Below are positions 28,058-37,034 of a stretch of 64,000 bases of DNA, one piece after another. Location: the NCBI RefSeq assembly GCF_001053185.1, contig NZ_CSTD01000003.1:173976-237975 (forward strand), given 5' to 3'. The translations under genes and the position numbers were made by a program. The stretch's first letter is position 1; each line of letters opens with the position of its first letter. This stretch comes from Mycobacterium bohemicum DSM 44277 (lineage in GTDB: Bacteria > Actinomycetota > Actinomycetes > Mycobacteriales > Mycobacteriaceae). The notes under the pieces are model-generated. The model saw only the letters and a program-made list of their open reading frames with translations, did not search any database and had not been told where the DNA came from.

Positions 28058-30199
28058 ATGAGTTTTTTGGTGTTGCCGCCGGAGATCAACTCAGTGCGGA
28101 TGTATACCGGTCCCGGGTCGGGTCCGATGCTGGCCGCGGCCGCGGCGTGGGATGGGCTGGCGGCCGAAATGGACTCGGCGGCTGAGTCATTCGGGTCGGT
28201 GACCTCGGGCCTGGCCGCGCAGGCATGGCAGGGGGCCGCGTCTCGGGCGATGGCCGGCGCGGCGTCAGCGTATGCGGCGTGGTTGGCCGCCGCCGCGGCT
28301 CGCGCGCAGACGGTGGCGGGTCAGGCCAAGGCGTCCGCGGCGGTGTTCGAGGCCGCGCAGGCGGCCGCAGTACATCCCTGGCTGGTCGCGGCCAACCGGT
28401 CGCAACTCGTGGCGCTGGTGAACTCGAACCTGTTGGGCCTGAGCGCACCGGCGATCGCGGCCACCGAGGCCGAGTACGAGCAGATGTGGGCCCAGGACGT
28501 GGCGGCGATGGTGAGCTACCACGGCGGGGCGTCGGCGGCGGTCGCGGCGCTGACGCCGTGGGAGGGGGTGCTGCAAAGCCTGCCGAGCCTCCAAGGCGCG
28601 AACCTGGGCCTGGGTAACATCGGCAGCTTCAACCTCGGCAGCGGAAACTACGGGTCGTACAACTTCGGCGGCGGCAACAGCGGCCCGGGTACCACCGGCG
28701 GCGGCAACCTCAACTTCGGGTCCGGCAACTACGGATCCTTCAATTTCGGTGCCGGCAACGGCAACTCGCTGTTCAGCGAGGCGACGTCGTATTACAACGT
28801 GGGCGCCGCCAACATCGGCCAATTCAACCTCGGCGTCGGCAACATCGGCGGCGGCAACATCGGCTTCGGCAACGGCAGCGCCTATTCGCACGACAATCCC
28901 GCCCCTGCCTACTACAACCTGGGCGTCGGCAATCTCGGCAACGGCAACTGGGGCATCGGGAATCTGGGCAACAACAACATCGGCCTGGGCAACCTGGGCA
29001 ACAACGACATCGGCATCGGGCTCACCGGCAACAACCAGATCGGGTTCGGCGGCCTCAACGCCAACGGTGCCGGGTGGAACATCGGCATTGGCAACAACGG
29101 CAGCTTCAACTTCGGTTTCGGCAACACCGGCAACCACAACCTGGGCCTGGCCAACACCGGCAACAACGACATCGGCATCGGGCTCACGGGCGACAACCAA
29201 ATCGGATTCGGCGGCTGGAACTCCGGCAGCGGCAACACCGGCCTGTTCAACTCGGGCACCGGCAACACCGGATTCCTCAACTCCGGAAGCGGCAACTGGG
29301 GCATCGCCAACACCGGCAGTCACAACTGGGGCATGGTCAACTCGGGCACCACCGACACCGGCGTCGGCAACACCGGCAGCACCGAAACCGGCTTCTGGAA
29401 CGCCGGCAGCAGGAGCACGGGACTGTTCGACGCCGGATCCAACAACTTCGGCGTGCTGGACGCCGGCACCAAAAACGTCGGCTCCTTCAATGCGGGAACC
29501 GCCAACACGGGCGACTTCAACTCCGGCCTGAGCAACGTCGGCTGGGGCAACTCGGGCTTTGCCAACGTCGGGCTGTTCAACGCCGGAAGCTGCAACACCG
29601 GCGCCTTCAACTCCGGCGGCACCGTCGACGGGGCGGGCAACACCGGCTTCTTCAACTCGGGCGACAGCAACACCGGCTTCTTCAACTCCGGTGACACCAA
29701 CACCGGCTTGTGGAACTCGGGCAATGGCAACACCGGCTTGTTCGGCACGGGCAGCTACGGCGGCAACTCCGGCTTCGGGAACACCGGCACCGGTAATTCG
29801 GGCTTCTTCAACACCGGCGGCGACGACAACTCCGGCTTCTTCAACTCGGCCACCGGCGGCTACAGTTCGGGGTTCGCCAACTCCGGCGGCGGCACCGAGA
29901 TGGGGTTCTTCAACTCCGGTGGCCACGGCTACAACGTCGGCTTGTTCAATTCGGGCAACGGGGGCGACAACATCGGCATCGGCAACTCGGGGACCGGCGG
30001 CGGCAACATCGGCCTTTTCAACACGGACTCCAACCCCAGCGAGGGCGAAAGTGTCGGCGTCTTGATCTCCGGCGACGGCCACGACACGGGCTTCTACAAC
30101 TCCGGTAGCCGCAACTCCGGTATCGGGAACACGGGCAGCGCGAGCTCGGGTGGCTTCAACGCGGGCAACTCCCAGTCCGGCTTCTTCGACGGGTCGTAG
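28058..30199 (+). CDS. PPE-MPTR family protein
   Basis: A 713-residue PPE protein. The N-terminal 180-residue domain starts [12 protein letters not shown] (Pro7-Pro8-Glu9) and has the W-x-G turn at Trp57-Gly59 (QAWQGA). The rest is the MPTR repeat type, dozens of N-x-G-x-G-N and F-N-S-G units to residue 713. MPTR PPEs are limited to slow-growing mycobacteria and are exported by type VII secretion. No PE partner or ESX gene is beside it. The metal box upstream and the metal transporter downstream suggest a role in metal acquisition at the outer envelope, as shown for some other PPEs. Confidence 0.93.
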   Translation: MSFLVLPPEINSVRMYTGPGSGPMLAAAAAWDGLAAEMDSAAESFGSVTSGLAAQAWQGAASRAMAGAASAYAAWLAAAAARAQTVAGQAKASAAVFEAAQAAAVHPWLVAANRSQLVALVNSNLLGLSAPAIAATEAEYEQMWAQDVAAMVSYHGGASAAVAALTPWEGVLQSLPSLQGANLGLGNIGSFNLGSGNYGSYNFGGGNSGPGTTGGGNLNFGSGNYGSFNFGAGNGNSLFSEATSYYNVGAANIGQFNLGVGNIGGGNIGFGNGSAYSHDNPAPAYYNLGVGNLGNGNWGIGNLGNNNIGLGNLGNNDIGIGLTGNNQIGFGGLNANGAGWNIGIGNNGSFNFGFGNTGNHNLGLANTGNNDIGIGLTGDNQIGFGGWNSGSGNTGLFNSGTGNTGFLNSGSGNWGIANTGSHNWGMVNSGTTDTGVGNTGSTETGFWNAGSRSTGLFDAGSNNFGVLDAGTKNVGSFNAGTANTGDFNSGLSNVGWGNSGFANVGLFNAGSCNTGAFNSGGTVDGAGNTGFFNSGDSNTGFFNSGDTNTGLWNSGNGNTGLFGTGSYGGNSGFGNTGTGNSGFFNTGGDDNSGFFNSATGGYSSGFANSGGGTEMGFFNSGGHGYNVGLFNSGNGGDNIGIGNSGTGGGNIGLFNTDSNPSEGESVGVLISGDGHDTGFYNSGSRNSGIGNTGSASSGGFNAGNSQSGFFDGS

Positions 30200-30269
30200 G
30201 GCCATGACGGGCTTTCCCGTGATTGCCATCGGGCCGGGTCGAGGGGTAACCCTGACCGCAGGCGGTAGA

Positions 30270-30288
30270 AGTTAGGCGAGGCTAGTTT
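30270..30288 (+). promoter_or_regulatory. DtxR-type metal box upstream of the NRAMP gene
   Basis: AGTTAGGCGAGGCTAGTTT lies 59-77 bases before the NRAMP start. It differs from the PPE box only by four pyrimidine or purine transitions (consensus AGTTAGGYRAGGCTAGYYT). The shared site implies one metalloregulator for both genes. Manganese transporter genes in mycobacteria are known MntR targets, so MntR is the first candidate and IdeR the second. Confidence 0.65.
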
Positions 30289-30346
30289 ATCCTCACACGG
30301 GTCGAGCGGTGCCAGCGCTGCCGTCGCCAGAAGGAGTCAGTCGAAG

Positions 30347-31639
30347 GTGACCGATACAACCGCACAGGTTGCCGATCCATCGGACGCGCCGTCGAAAACG
30401 GCGCTCCGCCGCGGCAGGTGGCTGCGGTGGGGGCTGCTGACGGTATGGGGCCCGGGACTCGTGGTGATGCTGGCCGACACGGATGCCGGCTCGCTGATCA
30501 CCGCCTCGCAGTCCGGCGCCCAGTGGGGCTACCGGATGGTCCTACCGCAGCTGATCCTGATGCCCATCCTCTACGTCGTGCAGGAGATGACGGTCCGGCT
30601 GGGCATCGTCACCAAGCGCGGCCACGGCGCCCTCATCCGGGAGCGGTTCGGCCGCGGCTGGGCCTGGTTGTCGGCCTTCACGCTGTTCGCCTCCGCGATC
30701 GGCGCGCTGCTCACCGAGTTCGCCGGCGTCGCGGGCGTCGGCGAGCTCTTCGGCGTCTCGCGCTGGGTCAGCATCCCGGTGGCGACCGCGGCGCTGCTGG
30801 GCCTGGCGCTGACCGGCAGCTACCGGCGCGTCGAGCGCATCGGGCTCGCCATCGGCGCCGCCGAGCTGGCCTTCCTGGTCGCCATGGTGATGGCACGGCC
30901 GGACCCGGCGGCCCTGGTCGAGGGCCTGAAGTCCATGCCGCTGGGCAATTCTGCCTACCTGTTGCTGGTCGCCGCCAATGTCGGTGCGGTGATCATGCCC
31001 TGGATGGTCTTCTACCAGCAGGGCGCGGTGGTCGATAAGCACCTGTCGGTGAAGACCATTCGCGCGGCCCGGCAGGACACCGCCGCCGGCGCGGTGCTCA
31101 CCCAGCTGATCATGATCGCGGTCGTGGTCACCGTGGCCTCGACGATCGGCATGCACAACGGCGATGCGGCGCTGCAAACCGTCGGCGACATCTCCCGCTC
31201 GCTCACGCCCTACCTCGGGCGCGTCGGCGGCACGGTGTTGTTCGGCCTGGGCATGCTGGGCGCGGCCCTCGTCGCGGCCATCGTCGCTTCCTTGGCCGGC
31301 GCGTGGGGCCTCTCGGAGGTGTTCGGCTGGAAGCACACCCTCAACGAGCGCCCCAACCGCGCGACCGCCAAGTTCTACATCACCTATGCGCTCGCCCACA
31401 TCATCGGCGCGGCCCTCGTCCTGGCCAGCGTTGACCTGGTCAACCTGGCCGTCGACGTCGAGGTGATGAACGCGTTGCTGCTCCCGATCGTGCTGGGGCT
31501 GCTGCTGGCGCTGGAATCCAAGGCCCTGCCCGAGCAGTGGCGCATGCGCGGGCCGCGCAAGTACATCACCTGGACCCTGTGCCTCGCGGTCATCGGTTTC
31601 GGGCTCTACATGGTGCCCCAGGCCCTCGGCGGCCTCTGA
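30347..31639 (+). CDS. NRAMP-family divalent metal transporter, atypical site
   Basis: A 430-residue polytopic NRAMP (SLC11-fold) transporter with about 11 TM segments. The metal-binding motif of TM1, usually DPGN, reads DTDAGS here (Asp44-Thr-Asp46-Ala-Gly48-Ser), and the TM6 motif MPH reads MPW (Met217-Pro-Trp219). It is therefore not the common MntH type, and ion choice (Mn, Fe or Mg) is open. GTG 30347 follows an AAGGAG site. The upstream metal box suggests repression by metal excess. It is convergent with the cation exporter gene. Confidence 0.86.
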   Translation: MTDTTAQVADPSDAPSKTALRRGRWLRWGLLTVWGPGLVVMLADTDAGSLITASQSGAQWGYRMVLPQLILMPILYVVQEMTVRLGIVTKRGHGALIRERFGRGWAWLSAFTLFASAIGALLTEFAGVAGVGELFGVSRWVSIPVATAALLGLALTGSYRRVERIGLAIGAAELAFLVAMVMARPDPAALVEGLKSMPLGNSAYLLLVAANVGAVIMPWMVFYQQGAVVDKHLSVKTIRAARQDTAAGAVLTQLIMIAVVVTVASTIGMHNGDAALQTVGDISRSLTPYLGRVGGTVLFGLGMLGAALVAAIVASLAGAWGLSEVFGWKHTLNERPNRATAKFYITYALAHIIGAALVLASVDLVNLAVDVEVMNALLLPIVLGLLLALESKALPEQWRMRGPRKYITWTLCLAVIGFGLYMVPQALGGL

Positions 31640-31651
31640 ACGGCGCGCCCG

Positions 31652-32659
31652 TCATTCGCTGCCGTGTGCGGGATAGGCGTGCACGAGGGCGCTGTCGAGT
31701 TTCGGCACGGCGTGGGTCAGTTGGTGTTCGGCGTCATGGGCGATGCCGTGGGCATCCTCCAGGCTCGTGGTGGGGTCGATGTCGAGCTCCGCGTCGGCGT
31801 GCAACCGATGTCCGATCCAGCGCATCTTGATGCTGCGAACGCCGCGCACGCCGGGCCGGGCGGCCAGGCATGCCTCCGCGGTGTCGACGAGGTCGGGGTC
31901 GACGGCGTCCATCAGCCGACGGAAGATGTCACGCGCGGCGCGGAACAACACCGCCACGATCGCCGCCGTGATGATCAGGCCGACGACCGGGTCGGCCAGC
32001 GGATAGCCGAAAGCCACCCCGACGGCCCCGAAAAGCACTGCCAATGAGGTGAATCCGTCGGTGCGGGCATGCAGTCCGTCGGCGATGAGCGCGGCCGAGC
32101 CGATGCGGCGGCCGATTCGGATCCGGTAGGCGGCCACGGCCTCGTTGCCGAGGAAGCCGGCGACTCCGGCCGCGGCGACCAGGCCGACGTGGTCGATGGC
32201 GACGGGGTGGATGAGCCGCAGGATCGCCTGGTAGCCGGCGACGGCGGCCGACAGCGCAATCATGAGGATGACGAACAGGCCGGCAATGTCTTCGGCGCGT
32301 CCGTAGCCGTAGGTATAGCGCCGGGTCGCCGGGCGGCGCCCCAGCGCGAACGCGATCCACAGGGGGAGCGCGGTCAGGGCATCGGAGAAATTGTGGATGG
32401 TGTCGGCTGCCAGGGCGACCGATCCGGAGACGACGGCGATGACGACCTGCGCCGTCGCCGTCGCGGTCAGTCCGATCAGGCTGATCTTGACCGCTCGGAT
32501 ACCGATGGCGCTGGACTCCAATGCGGTGTCGACGCGGTCGGCCGCGTCGTGGCTGTGCGGGTTGAGCAGCTGCGCCACCCGGCCGCTAATCCCCTGGTGA
32601 TGGTGGGCGTACTCGCGGTGGTGGTCGTGCTGGTGCGAGTCCCCGCTATCGGGGGCCAT
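31652..32659 (-). CDS. Cation diffusion facilitator (Rv2025c-like)
   Basis: A CDF metal exporter of about 335 residues, very similar in motifs to Rv2025c. The N-terminus is histidine-rich (SHQHDHHREYAHHHQ). TM segments carry SGSVALAADTIHNFSDALTA and ALIADGLHARTDGFTSLAVL, the paired H/D metal sites, and a C-terminal ferredoxin-like domain follows. It would export cobalt, nickel or zinc. I chose ATG 32659; an in-frame ATG at 32683 directly abuts the operator and would suit a leaderless transcript. In M. tuberculosis this gene is repressed by the nickel/cobalt sensor KmtR. Confidence 0.9.
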   Translation of the reverse strand: MAPDSGDSHQHDHHREYAHHHQGISGRVAQLLNPHSHDAADRVDTALESSAIGIRAVKISLIGLTATATAQVVIAVVSGSVALAADTIHNFSDALTALPLWIAFALGRRPATRRYTYGYGRAEDIAGLFVILMIALSAAVAGYQAILRLIHPVAIDHVGLVAAAGVAGFLGNEAVAAYRIRIGRRIGSAALIADGLHARTDGFTSLAVLFGAVGVAFGYPLADPVVGLIITAAIVAVLFRAARDIFRRLMDAVDPDLVDTAEACLAARPGVRGVRSIKMRWIGHRLHADAELDIDPTTSLEDAHGIAHDAEHQLTHAVPKLDSALVHAYPAHGSE

Positions 32660-32683
32660 CGTCGCCGGCCCGCCTACTTGCAT

Positions 32684-32697
32684 CTATATGCAGATAG
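32684..32697 (-). promoter_or_regulatory. ArsR-type palindrome before the CDF gene
   Basis: CTATATGCAGATAG is palindromic at 12 of 14 positions and overlaps a TACTAT -10-like hexamer on the minus strand. AT-rich short palindromes with TGCA cores are typical of SmtB/ArsR metal sensors such as KmtR. No sensor gene lies in the window, so the regulator would act from elsewhere. Confidence 0.55.
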
Positions 32698-32750
32698 TAG
32701 ATTAATAGGCCAGCGCGGGCGAGCACGGTTGGGCGGACGTCGAGACCCGG

Positions 32751-34061
32751 CTAGAACCAGGGCCCGGGAAAGCGGCCGTCCCGGTCCTGCACCATGACGA
32801 TGTCCTTGCAGTCACCGTTCAGCGCGGCCGAGTTCTCCCCGCGGCACACCAGCGTCCACCCCGATATGCGCGCGAACGGCCGGACCGACCAGGTGGTCGC
32901 GATCGGATCGGTCGACGGCAGCGCGAGGACGGCGAAGGTGTTGTTGGTATTGGTGATGTAGAGGTGGTCGCCGAAGAACGCCAGCTTGGCGATCGACATT
33001 TTCTTCGCGTCGTCGCGGGTCTTCAGAATTTCCCATTGTTGGCTGCGCAGATTCCACACGCCGAAGCCGAATTGCGAGTTGTCGGATCCGAGACCGTCGA
33101 CGAACAGCCTGCCGTCCGACAACGTCGCCGCCAGTCCACCGCCGGAAATCCGTTCCGAATCACCGACTTTGATGAGGGATTTGGCGTTGAGGTCATAGAA
33201 CATGGTCGAAACCACCGGCGGGTTAGTGGAATCCGAGTGCGTGATCTTCACCAGTTTGTCTGGCCCATCGGATAATTCGGCGTCGACGGAGGATATGTCG
33301 TTGTCCTGATAGATCGCTTCCCCGCTCGGCCGGCGCAGTTCGGCGCCCGAGGTCTTGCCGGGCTCGGTGTTGCGCTGGAACGCCAGAACGTCCTGCCACA
33401 CCCGGCCCGGCTGCGGGTCGTTCCACATCGTCGCCAGGTCCGCCGCGGACAACACCGCCGTTCGCGGCGGCGAGGCGGTCGAGTGCCCGTCGGTGAAGGC
33501 GTTGACCCACGCCACGCCGGATGCGGTGGAGTCGACGCCCCACTGGTTCCCGGCGGTGAGCTTCAGGTCCGGGGCCGCGGGCACCAGCTCCTTGGTGGCC
33601 ACTTGCTGACCGGACTTCACGTCATAGGCGTACGCGGTGGTCTTGGCCCCGGTCGTCACCAGGTAGACCACCCTCATGTCCTCGGCGGTGCCCGTGAGCG
33701 CGCACATGGCACCGGCGACCGTCTCGTTCGCCGGAATCGCGGGAACCGCCGGCGCCACGTATTGGCCGGTTTTGGTGTCGAATATCTTGGGCCGGATCTC
33801 GTCGAGCGCGGATTTGCCGGCCGAGAATTTGTTTGGGCAACCGAAATACGCCGTTCCGCCGTAGCTCTTCCAGTCCTTTTCCAGCGGGCCGGTGATCGGT
33901 GCGGCCGCCGGGGCCGCGCTTACCGTGGTGCGCGGGTGAGACGTCGAGCTGGTGGGCGTGAGGGCGGGTGGTGCGGCGGTTTCCGAGCAGGACGAGACGA
34001 TCAGGCAGGCCGCCGCGAGCGGGGCGAGCCCGCGTTTGGACACAATTCGCCCCCCGACCAT
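32751..34061 (-). CDS. Putative lipoprotein with beta-propeller-like repeats
   Basis: A 436-residue protein with a lipoprotein signal; the lipobox VSSC puts the lipidated cysteine at residue 25. A Ser/Thr/Pro/Ala linker (residues 30-60) follows, then a long region with repeated beta patterns (VVYLVTTGAKTTAYAYDVKSG, GRLFVDGLGSDNSQFGFGVW, HLYITNTNNTFAVLALPS) that may form a propeller. Four further cysteines could make disulfides. GTG 34043 with GGGGGG upstream is an alternative start. Function is unknown; it is divergent from the amidase gene. Confidence 0.78.
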   Translation of the reverse strand: MVGGRIVSKRGLAPLAAACLIVSSCSETAAPPALTPTSSTSHPRTTVSAAPAAAPITGPLEKDWKSYGGTAYFGCPNKFSAGKSALDEIRPKIFDTKTGQYVAPAVPAIPANETVAGAMCALTGTAEDMRVVYLVTTGAKTTAYAYDVKSGQQVATKELVPAAPDLKLTAGNQWGVDSTASGVAWVNAFTDGHSTASPPRTAVLSAADLATMWNDPQPGRVWQDVLAFQRNTEPGKTSGAELRRPSGEAIYQDNDISSVDAELSDGPDKLVKITHSDSTNPPVVSTMFYDLNAKSLIKVGDSERISGGGLAATLSDGRLFVDGLGSDNSQFGFGVWNLRSQQWEILKTRDDAKKMSIAKLAFFGDHLYITNTNNTFAVLALPSTDPIATTWSVRPFARISGWTLVCRGENSAALNGDCKDIVMVQDRDGRFPGPWF

Positions 34062-34188
34062 TTTCACCAAAGCCCCCCGATTAACTTCGTGTAACCAATC
34101 GAGCGTAAAGCCGGGCCGAGGTGGCCGCGACTTGTGGTCCGCGGTTATGCGTCACACGAGCCGATGATCGCGTGGTAGACCAAACGCC

Positions 34189-35631
34189 ATGAGCACTCTG
34201 GCCGACGAGACACGCTGGATGGACGCCACGGACCAGGCGGCCCTGGTGGCCCGGGGCGAGGTCACCCCCGGCGAGCTGCTCGAGGCGGCGATCGAGCGGA
34301 TCGAGCGGTCGAACCCAGCGTTGAACGCGGTGGTCATCGAGTGGTTCGACCACGCCCGGTCGGTGGCCGCCGACCCGGCGCTGCCCACGGGACCGTTCCG
34401 CGGGGTGCCGTTCCTGCTCAAGGACCTCTACACGAGCTTCGCCGGCCAGACGCTGTCGAACGGCAACGCGGCGCTGAAGGAGGCGGCCAAGGTCGACACC
34501 GCCGACACCACGCTGGTCACCCGGTTCAAGGCGGCCGGCCTGGTGATCGCCGGACGGACGAACAGCCCGGAGATGGGCAGCCTGCCGACGACGCAGCCGC
34601 TGGCCTGGGGCGCGACCCGCAACCCGTGGGGCCTGGACCGCACGCCGGGCGGCTCCAGCGGGGGCGCCGCCGCGGCGGTGGCCGCGGGGATGGTGCCGTT
34701 CGCGAACGCTTCCGACGGCGGCGGCAGCATCCGGATCCCGGCCTCATGCTGCGGGCTGGTGGGGCTCAAGCCGAGCCAGGGCCGGATCACGGTCGGCCCG
34801 GCCCGCGCCGAGAGCGGGCTGGGCGTCGAGCTGTGCGTCAGCCGCACCGTGCGCGACACGGCCGGGCTGCTCGACGCCGTGCGCGGCCCGGGCATCGGCG
34901 ACTCCGTCATCGCGCCGGCGCCGCGGCGGCCTTACCTGGAGGAGGTCGGGGCCGACCCGGGCCGGTTGCGCATCGGCATGCTCGACCTGCACCCGCGCGG
35001 CGACTTCCTGCACGCGGACTGCGTCGCGGCCGTGCGCTCCGCGGCGTCGATGCTCGAGGGCCTGGGCCACATCGTCGAGCCGGTGTGGCCGGCGTGCCTG
35101 GCCGATGCGTCGCTGACCCAGAAGTTCATGGCGTTGTGGGCGACGCAGCTGGCGATGGCCGCGCGCGGGTTCGGCGCGACGCTGGGGCGCGAGCTCACGG
35201 CCGACGACATCGAACCGGTGAACTGGGTGCTCATCGAACGGGCGCGGCAGGTGACGGCCGTCGACTACGCCGCCGCGCTGGACGCCGGCCACGCGTTCCG
35301 CCGCGCATTGCAGCAGTGGTGGGCCGACGGCTGGGACCTGTTGCTCTCCCCGACGGTGGCCGAACCGCCGCTGCCGCTGCGCGAATTCGAGAACAACGCT
35401 GATCGGCCGACGGCGCCCATGCGCCGCGGCGGGGAGTTCGCGGCTTTCACGCCGCCGTTCAACATGAGCGGGCAACCGGCGATCAGCCTGCCCCTGCACC
35501 GCAACGCCGAGGGCCTACCGATCGGTGTCCAGCTCGCCGCCGCCTACGGGCGCGAGGACGTCCTGATCAACGTTGCGGCACAACTGGAATCGGCGCACCC
35601 CTGGTCGGCGGAGCACCCTCCGATCCCCTGA
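34189..35631 (+). CDS. Amidase-signature hydrolase
   Basis: A 480-residue amidase of the Ser-cisSer-Lys type. The catalytic Lys is Lys78 in FLLKDLYTS, the serine loop is TPGGSSGGAAAAVAAG (Ser157) and the nucleophile lies in DGGGSIRIPAS (Ser179). These are all intact. Such enzymes hydrolyse amides or aryl esters; the substrate cannot be read from sequence. No partner genes adjoin it, and it is convergent with a P450 gene. Confidence 0.9.
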   Translation: MSTLADETRWMDATDQAALVARGEVTPGELLEAAIERIERSNPALNAVVIEWFDHARSVAADPALPTGPFRGVPFLLKDLYTSFAGQTLSNGNAALKEAAKVDTADTTLVTRFKAAGLVIAGRTNSPEMGSLPTTQPLAWGATRNPWGLDRTPGGSSGGAAAAVAAGMVPFANASDGGGSIRIPASCCGLVGLKPSQGRITVGPARAESGLGVELCVSRTVRDTAGLLDAVRGPGIGDSVIAPAPRRPYLEEVGADPGRLRIGMLDLHPRGDFLHADCVAAVRSAASMLEGLGHIVEPVWPACLADASLTQKFMALWATQLAMAARGFGATLGRELTADDIEPVNWVLIERARQVTAVDYAAALDAGHAFRRALQQWWADGWDLLLSPTVAEPPLPLREFENNADRPTAPMRRGGEFAAFTPPFNMSGQPAISLPLHRNAEGLPIGVQLAAAYGREDVLINVAAQLESAHPWSAEHPPIP

Positions 35632-35657
35632 GTGGCTTCGACCCTCGCGGGAACTGG

Positions 35658-36890
35658 TTACTCGGTGTCGAACTCGATGGGCAGGCTCTTCGGTCCGCTC
35701 AGGCTGACCATCGGTTTCCATGGTGCCGGCCCGGCGGTGCGCGGGTTGCACATCCGGCGGGTCAGCACGTTCAAGGCTTCGGCGATCTCACGCCTGGCCA
35801 GGTTGGCGCCCAGGCAGTAGTGCACGCCCCCGCCGAAGGTCAGGATCGCCGGCGCGCCCTCGCGGGTGATGTCCACGCGGTCCGGATCGTCGTACACCGC
35901 CGGATCCCGGTTGGCCGCCGCGGTGTTCACCAGGACCATGGTGCCCGCGGGGAACAGGTAGCCGTCGAGCTCGGTGTCCTCGACCACCTGGCGCAGCGTC
36001 CCACACGCGATCGGCGAGTGCCGCATGGTCTCTTCGACCGCACGCATCGCCAGTTCCGGCCGCCGCCGCAGCAGGTCCCACTGCTCCGGGTGCTCACACA
36101 GGACCTGCACCGAGGCGGCCACCTGGTTGCGGGTGGTGTCCGTTCCCGCCAGCAGGAGTCCGCCCGCGAGCATGCGCAGTTCGGCCTGGTTCAGGCGGTC
36201 GCCGTCGTCCTCGGCGCGGATCAAATCCGACAGCAGGTCGTCGGTCAGGCTGTCGCGGCGCCGGGCGACCATGTCGTCGACGTAGTCGTCGAGCTGCCCC
36301 CACGCCCGCATCACGTCGGCCTCCACCTCGCGCACGTCGACGCTGAACGTGAAGGCCTTGAACACGTCGTCCGCCCACAGCGCAAACTGCCGCCAGTCCT
36401 CGCGGGGGGCGCCGAGCAGGGCGCAGATGATGGGCACCGGGTAGGGGCGCGCGATGTCGGCGACGACGTCGCAGCGGCCCGCGTCGGCGACCCCGTCGAC
36501 CAGCTCGTCCATCACGGCGACCATGGTGTCGTGCAGCCGGGAGATCGCCCGGGGCGTGAAGGCCTTGGACGTCAGCGCGCGCAGGCGGTGGTGCGGGGCG
36601 CCCTCCAGACACAGCAGGCTGTTGACCACCTTGTCCCACAACGGTCCGGAGGTGATGCCCTGGGCCTGAAGGTTGATGCCCGGCGGGATCTGGAAACGGG
36701 TGTCGCGCAGCACCGAACGGACCATCGCATACGACAGCACCTCGGGTCCGAACGGTCCCAGCGCGACGGGCGCCCGGCGCTGCGCCTGCTGCAACCGGGG
36801 GTAGACCTCGGCCGGGGTCTCGTCGACGTCGTAGGCCAGGGTCGGTAGATCGGCGTCGAAAACGCTTGCCGGGGCGGTGCCGACGGCCAT
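35658..36890 (-). CDS. Cytochrome P450
   Basis: A 410-residue P450. The I-helix reads LLLAGTDTTRNQVAAS, the ExxR pair lies in VEETMRHSP, and the haem loop is FGGGVHYCLGANLARREIAE with its cysteine. AGGAG lies 7 bases before ATG 36890. No ferredoxin gene is adjacent. It ends 26 bases from the amidase stop on the other strand. CYP family and substrate are not assigned. Confidence 0.92.
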   Translation of the reverse strand: MAVGTAPASVFDADLPTLAYDVDETPAEVYPRLQQAQRRAPVALGPFGPEVLSYAMVRSVLRDTRFQIPPGINLQAQGITSGPLWDKVVNSLLCLEGAPHHRLRALTSKAFTPRAISRLHDTMVAVMDELVDGVADAGRCDVVADIARPYPVPIICALLGAPREDWRQFALWADDVFKAFTFSVDVREVEADVMRAWGQLDDYVDDMVARRRDSLTDDLLSDLIRAEDDGDRLNQAELRMLAGGLLLAGTDTTRNQVAASVQVLCEHPEQWDLLRRRPELAMRAVEETMRHSPIACGTLRQVVEDTELDGYLFPAGTMVLVNTAAANRDPAVYDDPDRVDITREGAPAILTFGGGVHYCLGANLARREIAEALNVLTRRMCNPRTAGPAPWKPMVSLSGPKSLPIEFDTE

Positions 36891-37034
36891 GACGGTCTCC
36901 TCGCGGACGAGTTTCACACAATGTATGGCCACGGGGAAGGGGTGTCAACGAGATCGCTGTGACGATGTCCTATGCCGCCGGCGCCTCTGCACGACACGCC
37001 ATACAGACGAAGCAATATGTATTGCCAGGCGGCG

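Noticed and set aside
28600..30190. Dense short repeats that could suggest a CRISPR array
   Set aside because: The repeats are in-frame codons of the N-x-G-x-G-N protein repeat, with no constant-length spacers.
28265..30229. A 654-codon open frame antisense to the PPE gene
   Set aside because: It mirrors the MPTR repeats, is a low-complexity Val/Ala/Gly product and has no ribosome site.
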